Part shown: piece by piece, positions 51,314-62,641 of the stretch | How the letters are laid out: each line of letters begins with the position of its first letter | Numbering within the stretch: the first letter of the stretch is position 1 | Assembly: GCA_029851415.1 (NCBI GenBank) | Contig: CM056742.1 | Span: 64,614,454-64,678,453 of the forward strand | Length of the DNA stretch: 64,000 bases | Origin: Eretmocerus hayati | Taxonomy: Eukaryota; Arthropoda; Insecta; Hymenoptera; Aphelinidae | Reading direction: 5' to 3' | Notes under the pieces: model-generated | The model's database searches: none | What the model saw: the letters and a program-made list of their open reading frames with translations, nothing else | Told to the model about the DNA's origin: nothing | Made by a program: the position numbers and the translations under genes

Positions 51314-51332
51314 ACACACACACACACACACA
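51314..51332. repeat. (CA)n microsatellite
   Basis: A short run of AC dinucleotides inside repeat copy two. The first copy has only an interrupted version near 50257-50275. Confidence 0.8.
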
Positions 51333-51557
51333 TACACAGGCTAAGGGACGGAGGGATGAGTAACTGGAAGATTTTGTGGGATTTTAGGAGAAAAAGTGTT
51401 ACTTACAATAGTTAGGTTTTGGCGAGAGGAAGAAAATGGTTAAAGCATTTTCGTCATAAGAGAAATTTTGTTGAAGAAAATATTGGATTGAATGGAGAAA
51501 TTGATCAAAAATTTGCTTGACCGAAAACAAAGCTTTCTCTTTAGAGAAAGCAATAAT

Positions 51558-52200
51558 GGGAAATTTTTCTTAATATTCATTTTTTCCTCGTACCTTCTTT
51601 TATGACTCATTTATCTCAATTTCAATGACCTGAACTATAGTTTTTTCTGCATTATCTATCGATTGGTTAATACCAAAATTTTATTCAGTCTTCACAAATC
51701 TCAAATTTCCGGAAAAATCAAAACTTTCACCAAAAATTTCATTTCACCCCTTTTCAAACCCACTTCATCGAAATTCCGTCTCAACCAATCGATGGATATT
51801 GTTAAAAATATCCTCAGTCTAGGAGCCTGGATCTCTCTAATAAACTTCCTCGAAAAAATAACTCAAAAAATAGTAGAACATTTGAATTAATATCCATTTC
51901 TCCCTCGTATCATCCTTTACGACTCATTCATCTCAATTTTAATGACCTAAAGATTCACTTTTGCGCCATTTTGAATCGATTGGCTGATATGAAATTTTCA
52001 TAAAATCCGTAAAACATTATTCAAATGAAGATCCTTTCGGGAGAAGGAAACAACAAAGGACTCCAGTTTTTTCACAAAGGACTCCAGTTTAATCATCTTT
52101 AAATCGACTATATCAAATTTTTCTCTCAACCAAACAATAGATATTGTTGGAAAAACCTTCTTTTAGATGACCCAAATTTCTCTGAAATTCTTTCTCAAAA
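51558..52200. repeat. Further fragments of the 50-52 kb repeat family
   Basis: Two related stretches (about 51580-51650 and 51893-51960) share cctcgta, a run ending gactcatt(t/c)atctcaatttt, and aatgacct. Phrases like accaatcgatggatattgtt and accaaacaatagatattgtt (51784 and 52130) recur too. There is no gene. Confidence 0.5.
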
Positions 52201-54312
52201 GAAAAACTCAAAATATAGGGTACTTCCTTTTTCGTTAAGATTATTATCATGTAACGCCGTGAGAAAGCATTCTGCTAATCACTTTTAGCAGCATATTTTG
52301 AGGAGTTGTCTTGACCCAGACTACGTTCCTGTCATGGTATCCCAAAACAAACCGCAAGGTCGAGACGGACATTCTATTTCGGGGAAGTATATTTGTATAC
52401 ACTGTACAAGGAGAAATTTTTCGCCTCGTTATTTTAGCACAGCAAGAGTTGTGACCAAAAAATGTGTTTGAAAAACGAATTCCTGACGTAGAACCAGTAT
52501 CACTACGGCTGTTGGACGAATTTTTTCTCAAAGTATGTTACGGAACAAAGAAAATGCGAGGTTAAACGTCTAATTTGGCCCATTACAGACTGTTTTATGA
52601 CTTTTCGAAGATTTATTGCAAAATTAGGCTTTTTCTCGAAATACCAGGTGGGCTAATAAGCTCATACGGCTTCGAGGTTACAATATAAATGTCTAGAAAC
52701 AGCAGGATTGTCTTTAGCGGGTCAGAATACGTAAGAAAACACATTTTGATATGCATTCTGACTACTCAGTGCTCCCTTGCTAAGAGACCTTTTTACAAAA
52801 GTAGTGGAAAACGTGAAAAAACGCTGTTCTTGAGAGAATCAGTTTGTTCCGATTCAAAAAAGAATCTGACTGTAGGCGCAAATCTGAGCTGAAATTTGGT
52901 TCCAGCGTCAAAAAGTACACAAGAAAATCGTTGTCCGGTAAATACATTATTTCAGACCCAAAATGTTGTTGCACAGTGTTATTAGCATCATTCTCTACCT
53001 CCAACCTCTCTCGCAAAAAATTTAATGATCGATAGAGATCTCGATAGACGAGGTTGCGGTCATCAGTTGATAATGGCATCGATTCCTCGACTCTTAACAA
53101 ATGTTCCGATCAGTGCTGAACTAATCGCCCTCGTAGTGATTGATCTGCATATCCGCCTAAGCATCATACTCGGAGAATACAGTATATGGAAATTTTCACA
53201 GGGATTCATGCATTACTCAAGATCAAGTTCTCATCAATTAAAATTTGAAGAACATGGCGGAGAAGGATATTTAGGTGGTACGGGTACTCTCCACAAGCCT
53301 CGTCTGTTATTTGCCGATATTCTATCAGTTGAATCCGCGTGCCACTAGCGTACAATTATTTCGTAAACACCCAACGTGGCAGCTCGTGGGAGATGGCGCT
53401 CTCCGCGAAACAGTGATTAAGGATTGTTCACGCACAAATTTTACGAACGCCCCCCCCCCTCCCCAACGATCTGAAGTCATGTGTTTCCAATCTATTGATT
53501 GGGTTCGGAATTCCCAGGTACATGGCGTAAAGACACAAGCTAAGTACATATACCTGGATGTTACGTCGGGAATGTCCGATCGGTCGGTAAGGCGTGAATA
53601 ATTGTCAGAAGGTACGAGTGATGCCTTTATGTAACTGGAGAACTGTGTGAGAGTATGAGTATCGAACGCGGCAAAGGTCACACCCAAGGTAGACTGGCTA
53701 GCTCGACCACTTCAAGGGGTCGTCTGAGCATACCGAGCATTGTCATCGATGATGCTCAGCATCTCTATGAAGGAGTGCAAACAGGGAGAGTGCAACATCA
53801 CGTCAAGGTGCCAACGATGCACCCGATACGGCCAACGAGCAGCGTACAGGCATTGCTTGGCTCACCTCGCTGTGTCGTCGCTGATGGATCATAATGTGAC
53901 GACGAGACGCGCGGTCAGGATGCTCGAGACTCATCATGTCACATGGAATCACCGAGCACAATTCTCTGCTCAATGTTAACTCAGATCAGGACGTGGTGTG
54001 GGAATATACACTCGGACATTTTCGTGGATGGAATAAGTCGTCACGGATCTTGGTATCATATTAGGTTAAACATTCGGGTGGAATACAGGAATACGGATCC
54101 AAAACTACACTTGTGTCGGGTTCTCTGCTTCCAGAACGCGATTCGAGCCTGATAAAAACCCAATCATCATTTGTTGACGCATATTCATTCATTTCGGCCG
54201 TCCGGAAAGGACTGTTCCAATTTGAATTCATGAAAGGAATCATAGCTCTACTCAGAGACACCTGAGGGTGTTAAACTGTAGACCCGATATCTCTAACGTC
54301 TGATTCCGTGAG
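52201..54312. other. Unique region without a secure gene
   Basis: The longest minus frame (53100-52780, about 106 codons, first true ATG inside) reads as an acidic, Leu/Asn-rich peptide with no domain I know. On the plus strand 53728-53976 holds a Cys-rich frame with CX4CX6CX2C spacing. An acceptor-like catcgatgatgctcag precedes it at 53759, so it could be an exon. Composition at 53.4-54.2 kb is less AT-rich than the surroundings. These could be exons of a host gene or relics of a transposon. I assign no function. Confidence 0.25.
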
Positions 54313-54314
54313 TA

Positions 54315-54341
54315 CAGTAAAACCTGTTACATTGGCCACCT
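54315..54341 (+). repeat. Left terminal inverted repeat of the Tigger-like element
   Basis: It starts CAGT after the TA dinucleotide, and its inverted match is at 56600-56626. It is the likely cleavage end for the transposase. Confidence 0.85.
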
Positions 54342-54518
54342 TGGTACATTGGCCACCTGTCGACTTTGGACACTTTTCCGCTGCACCGGATTTCAGCCCA
54401 TTGTTTCTTATGTAAAATTATCCGTGTACATTGGCCACCTCTGTACATTGGCCACCTGCCTACTCTGGACACCATGAACGTGCACCGAACAAGTAATTTT
54501 CACTGTGTACATTGGCCA
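54328..54518 (+). promoter_or_regulatory. Cluster of five subterminal TACATTGGCCA repeats
   Basis: TACATTGGCCA occurs at 54328, 54345, 54427, 54444 and 54508. At the right end it occurs at 56554, with shorter TACATTGG forms at 56571 and, inverted, near 56605-56612. A companion phrase, ttggacacttttc followed by gcaccg, is also at both ends in the same orientation. Arrays like this are typical binding sites for the helix-turn-helix part of a transposase. Confidence 0.65.
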
Positions 54519-54821
54519 ATCTTAGAATTATATACATTTGATATTCGTGAGCAGTGTACATTTTCCTTGTCACATCTCACTCACACAGCTATTCGGTTTT
54601 CTGACTTCACACTATCCTTCTCGTTCGTCTACTCACTCTTTCCCTCTCATCGCAGTATCTAACTCTGTCCATTGACGCGTTTACAATTTCACATTGCCGT
54701 GTTTATTGCTCATCGCTCATGTGATTTGCTTGTCGCTCGTACATTTATAGCGTGTGTAATTTCGAGCATCATTCCAAGTAACGTCGTTATTTCGTTGGTG
54801 TTTTTGTTTTGATCAAATATA

Positions 54822-56411
54822 ATGAATCGTGGCAAAAAGAGAAAATACAACGAGTTGACCATCGAGAAGAAAAAAGAAGTGCTTGATGCACTCAGCAAAG
54901 GTCAGAGTCATCGGAAAATTGCCGAACAGTTCTCAATTTCAAAATCAACAGTCGGGAATATAGCTGATGGCAGTGAAAAAGTTTTGCGGTTGTGGAATGA
55001 AAATTGTGATGGTGAAAGGAAACGAAAGTTGCGACAAACTGAAAATGAACGTATCAACATTGCAATGTTTGAATTCTTCGCGAAGTGTCGTGCAGCTAAT
55101 ATTCCAGTATCAGGGCCTCTGCTTCAAACTAAAGCTTTGAGAGTGGCAGAATCATTGAATATTGATAACTTCCATGCGAGTAACGGGTGGCTTCAAAGTT
55201 TTTTGACCAGAAACAACATCCAATACTGCACTCTTTCTGGACAGTCAGCCGATGCCGATTTGCAAGCTGCAACGGATTGGAAGTCAAAACTCCCAGAAAA
55301 AACGGAAGGGTACGAACTCTGTGATATATTCAATGGCGACGAAGGAGCTATCAACTATAGGCAACTTTTGCGCAAAAGTTATGTTGCAAAAGATGACCCT
55401 TGCAAGGGGGGGAAATTAGCCAAAGAGAGACTGAGTGTATTGTTTTGTTGCAGCGCAACCGGAGAAAAATTGAAACCCTTTGTGATTGGTAACTCCGCAT
55501 ACCCTCGTGCGTTTCGTGAAAATCGTGTTGATATAAACAATTTACCTGTAATATGGAAATCAAACCAGAAAGCTTGGATGACTTCGATTTATTTCACAGA
55601 ATGGGCTAAAATTGTAAACATAAAAATGAAACTTGCTGGAAGGAAGATAATCATTTTTGTTGATAATGCATCGAGCCACAAATGCTCCATGTCTTTCAGT
55701 AATGTGAAAATAGAATTTTTGCCTCCAAACTTGACTTCAGAAGTGCAGCCTCTTGATCAAGGTATTATTCAGAATGTAAAATTGAACTATAGGAAGCTGA
55801 TGCTACAACACATTGTCAGTAAGCTGGAAACAGGTATCGAGAGAACAAACTTCATCAAGTCCATCTCAGTTTATCATGCTGTGAGGTGGATTGCTGCGGC
55901 ATGGAACGAGGTGTCTTCCACAACAATTTTGAAGTGTTTTAAACGAGCTGGATTTGCACAAGAATTGAATAACGATGGCTTGGAAGCAGATGGAAATGTG
56001 AGATCGGCTAGTGATGTCCTAGGCCCGATAATAGAAGCATTGCCTGCGGAGTTACGAGAAGACATCTGTTCGGCGCAAGAAATTGTGGGTTGTGATGATC
56101 ACTTGCAAGTTCACGAAGAATCACTTAGTTCGCCAGACGCAATCTTAGAGAGTGTATTGGCTGGTAGTTCAAGCAGGAATGTTCGTTCTGATGACAGTGA
56201 TAGTGAAGATTCATCTCTAGAGAATGTGACAAGTGTACCTAGCTATGAAGAAGCTCAATTGCATCTGAAAGAGTTTATGAAATTTGCATCCGTCCATTTA
56301 CCTCAATGTATGAGTGATTTGTACAACGTTAATATCGAGTATGAAAAAGAACTATTTTCCCATAAATGTCCAGTTCAATCAAAAATTAGCAATTTTTTTA
56401 AACCAGTGTGA
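54822..56411 (+). CDS. Pogo/Tigger-type transposase, intact, 529 residues
   Basis: The ATG at 54822 is followed by an unbroken frame to TGA. Residues ~8-50 form a psq-type helix-turn-helix (AEQFSISKSTV), and ~70-140 form a second CENP-B/Tc5-type DNA-binding region. The DDE_1 catalytic core follows: D173 (FNGDEGAIN), D281 (FVDNASSH) and D312 (VQPLDQG), a DDD triad with 30 residues between the second and third Asp. Around the first Asp the usual DETG is DEGA. An acidic Ser-rich stretch (about 448-470) precedes the tail, which ends QSKISNFFKPV and matches the PCNA-interaction pattern QxxIxxFF (Q519, I522, F525, F526). The enzyme would cut the element at its CAGT ends and insert it at TA. Length and order fit the Tigger/jerky family. 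The frame is undamaged, so it is either recent or still active; domestication is less likely because it sits inside intact terminal repeats. Confidence 0.93.
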   Translation: MNRGKKRKYNELTIEKKKEVLDALSKGQSHRKIAEQFSISKSTVGNIADGSEKVLRLWNENCDGERKRKLRQTENERINIAMFEFFAKCRAANIPVSGPLLQTKALRVAESLNIDNFHASNGWLQSFLTRNNIQYCTLSGQSADADLQAATDWKSKLPEKTEGYELCDIFNGDEGAINYRQLLRKSYVAKDDPCKGGKLAKERLSVLFCCSATGEKLKPFVIGNSAYPRAFRENRVDINNLPVIWKSNQKAWMTSIYFTEWAKIVNIKMKLAGRKIIIFVDNASSHKCSMSFSNVKIEFLPPNLTSEVQPLDQGIIQNVKLNYRKLMLQHIVSKLETGIERTNFIKSISVYHAVRWIAAAWNEVSSTTILKCFKRAGFAQELNNDGLEADGNVRSASDVLGPIIEALPAELREDICSAQEIVGCDDHLQVHEESLSSPDAILESVLAGSSSRNVRSDDSDSEDSSLENVTSVPSYEEAQLHLKEFMKFASVHLPQCMSDLYNVNIEYEKELFSHKCPVQSKISNFFKPV

Positions 56412-56599
56412 AGTATTACTGTATTGTCGACGATAATTTCAAGCATCAACAAGGGTTTATATATGTATGACGAATTCTGATGACAACATATTAAAAATAA
56501 TCCATATTCATCGTGTTTACATGATTTGTCGTGACTTTCCAGCCGGTGTTGGGTACATTGGCCACCTGCCTACATTGGACACTTTTCTCTTGCACCGAA

Positions 56600-56626
56600 G
56601 GTGTCCAATGTACACAGGTTTCACTG
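56600..56626 (-). repeat. Right terminal inverted repeat of the Tigger-like element
   Basis: It ends in ACTG before the TA dinucleotide and differs from the left repeat at only a few bases. Confidence 0.85.
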
Positions 56627-56628
56627 TA

Positions 56629-57604
56629 CCGAGTGTGATAACCTTCTTACCATGAATTCGATACGCTTGTGGAAGTTTTTGAAGGAATTCCTAGATATCT
56701 TGCGAAAATGATCAACAAAAGTGTCAAAAATACCCGCTCCTCTTTAATTCAGAGATTGGAACTAAGCAGGGGTACTTCTAAGGCATACTGATCAAAAACT
56801 GACTCTTTTCACTCAGATATACCCGAGAGAATGAGCTTCGATCGCTATCACACAAGTCAGCTTACTAGGGGACAAGAATCACCAATCACTGGGGTTGAGT
56901 GGGTTCTTGTTTATTACCATGAGAACTAGGATATTTCCCATAGTTGAGTTTGCAAACTCGTCTTACAATAGTGGCGTTCATTATTGGATATGCAATACTA
57001 TACAAATAAGACTTCCACCCTGACCATTCGTGATATTCGAATGATGTTTGCGTCAATGGGACGTCCACAAATCCAAATGTTAGTTAACTGTTCTTTCGAT
57101 CCTTATCCTTTCCATGGTGGATAGTGTCAAAGCCTTGGAGAGTCGAGAAACCGCGCCCAAACTGATTCAGCCAAGATTGAAGGTCTTACTCTCATGAGAT
57201 GCTCAATCAAAACGGTCTGATTCTCGTGCGTTTGCACATGATATACGTAAGCAGTCCAAGACCAATATCTCCATGTAAAGTAGATTTCGAGATGAACTCC
57301 CATAGTTTGCATCATTGCATCGTCAGCTTTGATTGATAACCATTAAGATACCTTGTGAGGTATGGAATCCTGCTGTAAATTTAGACGTTAGTTATATAGA
57401 TATATAACAGTCGCTCTCCAGAGCTTTTATGCAGATTAACCATGTGAGTAGAATCAATCATAATCCATCATTTTCATAAAAATATTAACCTCAGGTATCA
57501 TTATTGTGTGGACTAACCCTTAGCTTGAACTGCTGCTTTTTTTTATTGGATTTTGATATTTTTCTATTTGCTTACTGCACGCATGGGTTTTCATTGTAAC
57601 ATAC
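56629..57604. other. Unique AT-rich spacer; two unassigned minus-strand frames
   Basis: Minus frames 57315-57127 and 57068-56886 (about 60 codons each) are aromatic-rich and separated by stops. They might be remnants of one gene, but I recognise no family. Nothing else is seen. Confidence 0.2.
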
Positions 57605-60122
57605 ATATGAGTCATTCTTTTTAATATCGCCAGGTTTTGTGTCGGGGGGTCAGGGATTTTTCTGTAACTTTAGGTACATGTTGTATATGATGAAAGAAGA
57701 TGGAAAGCACAGTTCTTAGGTCCCGAAAGTCATCCGCGCGAGTTTGGCGCCCTATTTTCGTTTTCAAAATTCGTGAAAAATTCGATTTTTCAACTTTATT
57801 ATTGATTTCTCACCAGTATGGAACCCAATAAAAAAATTATCCAAGACACATATTTCGACGTGAAATAAGCTGAATTTCACGAAAAAAATACTCTTAGATC
57901 CGTCAAAGATGACCATAACCTCAAAAAAGTGGTTTTTTCCAGAAAAACCCAATTTTCAAGCCTTAGGCCCTATTTCATCTCAAATTTGACATTTTCATCG
58001 GATTCCTCGTCAAATTTTACGTCGAAAACCGTTTTTTAAAAATTGGGCTGAAGATGGGTTTGGCCACCATAATAATAACTTTAGTAGCAGGACCGTGAAT
58101 TGTTGCTTTCGGGAGGGACACTCATTACACTGGACAACAAAATATTGGGTCAGAAGTAGCGCATTGATCAAACAATGACTCTTTCGTGTATTTTTCGACG
58201 TAGAAACCGAATCCGAAACCAGTTTTGCACCTAGACATCAGGAATTTTTTTAAACCGCGATATACTAAGCTTCTAAAAAAACTGCATTTTTAGCGTTTTT
58301 TGATGATTCTGTAGATACATGATTTTGATGGTGCAACCTTGCAGCGGGCTTTGAGCGTACCCGGACTATGATTTCTCACGTATTTTGACCTGCTAAACAC
58401 GATGGAAGTTGTTTTAGAGGGCTAGCATGTGTTCGAAACAGAGGACAAGCTGATTTTTTGAGTTGCTATCAGGAGAGTTTGGACGATTTCGTGATAAATC
58501 TCAAAGTGATCACGGAATTGATCAGAAACACCCTCTGCAATACCACGAGAGCGCATTCTTTTTCTATTTGCACACACATTAAGGGAATGATGTTTGCAAT
58601 CGCCTAAAAGTAGATTAGTTGAATATACGTGTATAATCCCGAAAAGAAACTTTTGATCTATTCCTGAGGTAAGCTCAAGCTTTCTCGTAATGAGTCAAAT
58701 TTGCAGTTCCCTAGTCTCATGTACTTCTGAGTGCATATAGATAGTTGTTAGCAACTAGCCCAAGATGGCACATCTGACGCTGGATGTTCTTATTCACTCG
58801 CCTCCGGAATCGAACCATTGGAGTGCCCACATTAGCTTAGGGTGAAAAACGATGTAACTAGGTTGATTACATATTCATGGTATGTCAAGGTACGTTCCGT
58901 AACCTAAACCGAGTTTAGGTCTCCGGGACTTCTGATACCGTATCCTAGCAACTAAATGACATTGTTCTAGTAGTTTGAGTGGCTTCTAGGTACGAAAACT
59001 CGAGCATTGATCCAATACGAGGAGGCTTGAACTCACCCGAGGAATAGATCTCGGAATTGATCAAAAGTTTCTTTTCGGGATTATACATGTATATTCGACT
59101 AAACTACTTTTAGGCGACTGCAAACATCATTCCCTTAGTGTGTGTGCAAATGGAAAGAGAATGCGCTTTCGTGGTATTGCAGGGGGTGTTTCTGATCAAT
59201 TCCGTGATCACTTTGAGATTTATCACGAAATCGTCCAAACTCTCCTGATAGCAACTCGAAAAATCAGCTTGTCCTCTGTTTCGAACGCATGCTAACCCTC
59301 TAGAACAACTTCCATCGTATTAAGCAGGTCAAAATACGTGAGAAATCATAGTCCGGGTACGCTCAAAGCCCGCTGCAAGGTTGCACCATCAAAATCATGT
59401 ATCTACAAAATCATCAAAAAACGCTAAAAATGCAGTTTTTTAGAAGCTCAGTATTTCGCGGTTTAAAAAAATTCTCTATGTCTAGGTGCAAAACTGGTTC
59501 CGGATTCGGATTCTACGTCGAAAAATAAACGAAAGGGTCATTGTTTGATCAATGCGCTACTTCTGACCCAATATTTAGTTGTCCAGTGTAATGAGTGTCC
59601 CTCCCGAAACGAACAATTTAGCGCTATTTTTACGGTCCTGCTACTAAAGTTATTATTATGGTGGCCAAACCCATCCTCAGCTCAATTTTTAAAAAACGGT
59701 TTTCGACGTAAAATTTGACGAGGAATCCGATGAAAATGTCAAATTTGAGATGAAATAGGGCCTAAGGCTTGAAAATTGGGTTTTTCTGAAAAAAACCACT
59801 TTTTGAGGTTATGTTCATCTTTGACGGATCTGAGAGTATCTTTTTCGTGAAATTCAGCTTATTTCACGTCGAAATATGTGTCTTGGATAATTTTTTTATT
59901 GGGTTCCATACTGGTGAGAAATCAATAATGAAGTTGAAATATCGAATTTTTCACGAATTTTGAAAACGAAAATAGGGCGCCAAACTCGCGCGGATGACTT
60001 TCGGGACCTAAGAACTGTGCTTTCCATCTTCTTTCATCATACACAACATGTACCTAAAGTTACAAAAAAATCCCTGACCCCCCGACACAAAACCTGGCTA
60101 TATTAAAAAGAATGACTCATAT
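57605..60122. mobile_element. Large foldback element: ~1.1 kb inverted arms around a ~0.3 kb centre
   Basis: The left arm (57605 to about 58690) begins atatgagtcattc. The right arm (about 59015 to 60122) is its reverse complement and ends gaatgactcatat. Sampled segments differ only at scattered bases, so identity is high, about 95% by eye. Shared runs include gtcccgaaagtcatccgcgc and ggaattgatcagaaacaccc. The arms contain no long ORF. I could not find a clear target duplication. The structure fits a non-autonomous foldback transposon or a palindromic duplication. Confidence 0.85.
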
Positions 60123-62130
60123 AGATATATGTATATATAGCAAAAGCTGTAGAGTAGGGTATCTCCCCCGTTAGAGTCATTTTCATAGACAATCGTATAC
60201 TTGCACGCAAGCACACACTTTTGTGGTTTTTCAAGTCACCGATAATTCAATACGAATCGGATATATGTGTGTCGCATAGTTTACAGTCCGCTAAATTTCG
60301 AGCCACCCAAAACCTAAATATATGGGTCAAGTGGGGATGCTCGTCAAACGGCTGAGGTATCGCAGCAGCGAGGACCCGGTGCGACAGGCACTTCTCGTTT
60401 TGAAGTCCAAAAGGAAGCGACCAGATCTCCAGGGCTCCCGCCAGGCTTGCCACACACTGCCGGAGAAGCCATTCACTGGGCTCTTGGCGAATCGACCATG
60501 CTGCAAGCACTGTAGCCCATCACCAACGTCGCACCAGGTCTTCGCAGTCACGAGCACCGTCACTCGACCGATCTGAATTCCATTAGATCAATTTTGCGAC
60601 GTGAGTAGAGTGATCAAGTGAAAAGTGGAATTTTTGAATATTATATGCACACTTCACCTCTGGATTTCCGAGGGGAATAATTTAAGTGGGTAATTCTGGA
60701 TGTACGCGTCCCAACGGTTGGCTGCGATATCCAGGAATAATCATCATCATCCGCGTCGCCAGGGTGGGAAAAATACCAGTCCACCTACCAACAGTTGCAC
60801 TGGCCAGGCTCGAAATTCCGTATGAAGTCGACGATCGATCAATTTATTCTTCTCTAATCTTTCAAGTAAAATTAACGGAATTTTGAACCAGTTCTTCAAG
60901 AAAAAGAACACTGCGCAGGCAACCGGCAACGCTACCAAGCGACTTGGTATTCGTACCATGTTAGGGCTTAAAATCAACGGGTTGGGTCACGATTAGAATC
61001 AATTAGAATCATTAGAGTCATTCCAAATTCAAGAGAGTCAGTTCAGCAGCAAGGGCTTTTATCTATGTGAAGACAGCCCATAGATAATCTCTTTTTCGCT
61101 TTAAAATTTTCGCAGAATGATCTGAATCAATTTACAAGGTACACAGAGGTATTTTCACGTGAAGTGGATCCAGCAGGCCAAGAAGAATTCAAATCCAGAT
61201 AGTTAGCTCCTTCTGAGCAAAACCTATGTACGCCGTTTCACACGGTGGGATTGGAGATGTTTAGGAGCTTTTGAATTCAATTATATCATTTTTCCAAGTA
61301 TTATAATCTAAATCAGAAAATATACGGCTATGCTATTTTACCTATATTTTGAGACAATCGTCATTTCAACTATAAACCCTATATCCCTATAAATATCTGA
61401 ATATATTGGTATTTCGACCATAAAAATCTTCATTTTTTTCAATTTCCAAGATAAACTATTTGAGAATTCGATTTTAAGTATGTAAGTATTCAAACACTTA
61501 GATATACCATTTTTCTAATAGAATTCACTTATAAGAAGAATCTAGTACCACACAAATCAACAGGTAGGAGCGTTGACCTATTCAAAAATGTTAGACCCAA
61601 AACTTGATTTTTTCGCTATAATTTGTTTATAACTTTGTTTCAACGATTCATTTTGCCAAATGAATTAATGGATCACCTAGCTATGACTGTTGCGAACAAT
61701 TTAAGCTTTGAAACGCGTAAATCGATCAAGATTTGGCGATACAGTAACGAATCAAGCTATTGGTCCGTAAAATTCTGATAAAACGTCATTTTTCAGCTTT
61801 ATTATTTGCACGTAATACTTTTCACAAGCTTGGACCTTGCTTTTTAGCATTCCTTATTGCTTTGGTGTGGTGCTTAGAATAATCTGGCAGGCATCTGCCA
61901 GTGGTACAGCAATCCCTGGTTACATCAGATCATTTTATTGGAGGAAAAAAACAGCTTGATACGAGGCGTTGCCGACAAAAAAGTAAGTAAATCGCCGAGG
62001 GTTCCACCAGGCCGGTGTCCCTTAGTTGACAAAATTAAATAGATATGCAAAGTAAGATGCACATCGTTTGACGTACGTATCTTTAGCAATTTTCTCATCC
62101 TAAAATTACAGATCCGATACTTACAACCTA
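60123..62130. other. Unique region, no secure gene
   Basis: The stretch 60322-60576 is clearly richer in G+C than its surroundings and is open in three frames at once (84, 87 and 78 codons). That is expected from composition alone, although an exon is possible. Short repeats of attagaatca occur near 60990-61020. The rest is AT-rich with no ORF or RNA gene recognised. Confidence 0.3.
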
Positions 62131-62641
62131 CAGTACCCGTCGAAATGAATGGAACACGCATACCTTCACTAAAACAGCGATTACTCGGACGTCCTTGGGT
62201 CTACGACAGTTTTACAAGAAGCATTCGAAAGATGAGAAAAAAATCTATCAATTTATGTCCCTCAAAAATTTTTGCAACCCGAAACTCATGTTTTTGATTG
62301 GCGCCTAAAAGTGGAAAATTCTTCATTTCAATCAATCATCGATCATTTATCGGGAAATTACGATAGCATTAGAATACTTGCGGGATATTGTAGCTCTCTA
62401 CAAGACCTTTGAAATCGTTTTTTCATACATTACTCTACGGTTTTTTGCACCCGAGTTACAAGCGATCAAAAGAGAGCAAATTCACACGTGTTGAGGGTAG
62501 CGGAGATACAAAAAATGCGTAATCCACTATTTCGACGGAAAATCTTCTAAAAATCATAAAACATGAATCAGTTATGTTTCAGAACGCACTCGAAACGACC
62601 TCAGACAGTTTGAAGAAGAAACATAATTTCGACGGGTACTG
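62131..62641. mobile_element. 511 bp MITE of Tc1/mariner-pogo type
   Basis: The ends are perfect 16-base inverted repeats (CAGTACCCGTCGAAAT at 62131-62146, inverse at 62626-62641) flanked by TA on both sides. There is no ORF of note. CAGT ends, TA target and small size indicate a non-autonomous element mobilised by a related transposase. Its terminal repeat differs from that of the Tigger-like element beyond CAGT, so that transposase is not obviously its partner. Confidence 0.85.

Larger units (their letters stand above)
49976..51557 (+). repeat. Two diverged direct repeats of about 0.5 kb
   Basis: Copy one (about 49976-50492) and copy two (about 51033-51557) share atttcggtat(t/c)aaccaatc at the start. 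They continue with many common runs (caagtt.gaaaaagatatttta, actggtctcat, gagaaagcgtggcgg) and end with the same hairpin. The offset drifts from 1054 to 1067 through indels. Fragments of the same family, such as accaatcgatagatatt-like runs and ctcgta..at.ctt.tacgactcatt, recur to about 52200. No ORF is convincing. This is probably an old non-autonomous repeat family. Confidence 0.7.
54315..56626 (+). mobile_element. Complete Tigger/pogo-like DNA transposon (2,312 bp)
   Basis: The left end cagtaaaacctg and the right end, read inverted as cagtgaaacctg, form terminal inverted repeats of about 27 bases with few mismatches (both continue into tacattgg). Each end is flanked by TA (54313-54314 and 56627-56628), the target duplication of the Tc1/mariner-pogo superfamily. 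The element holds one intact transposase ORF and long untranslated ends of about 0.5 and 0.2 kb. Confidence 0.93.

Noticed and set aside
60322..60576. Candidate protein gene in a G+C-rich patch
   Set aside because: Three frames on both strands are open together, there is no recognisable motif and no clear splice context, so composition explains it.
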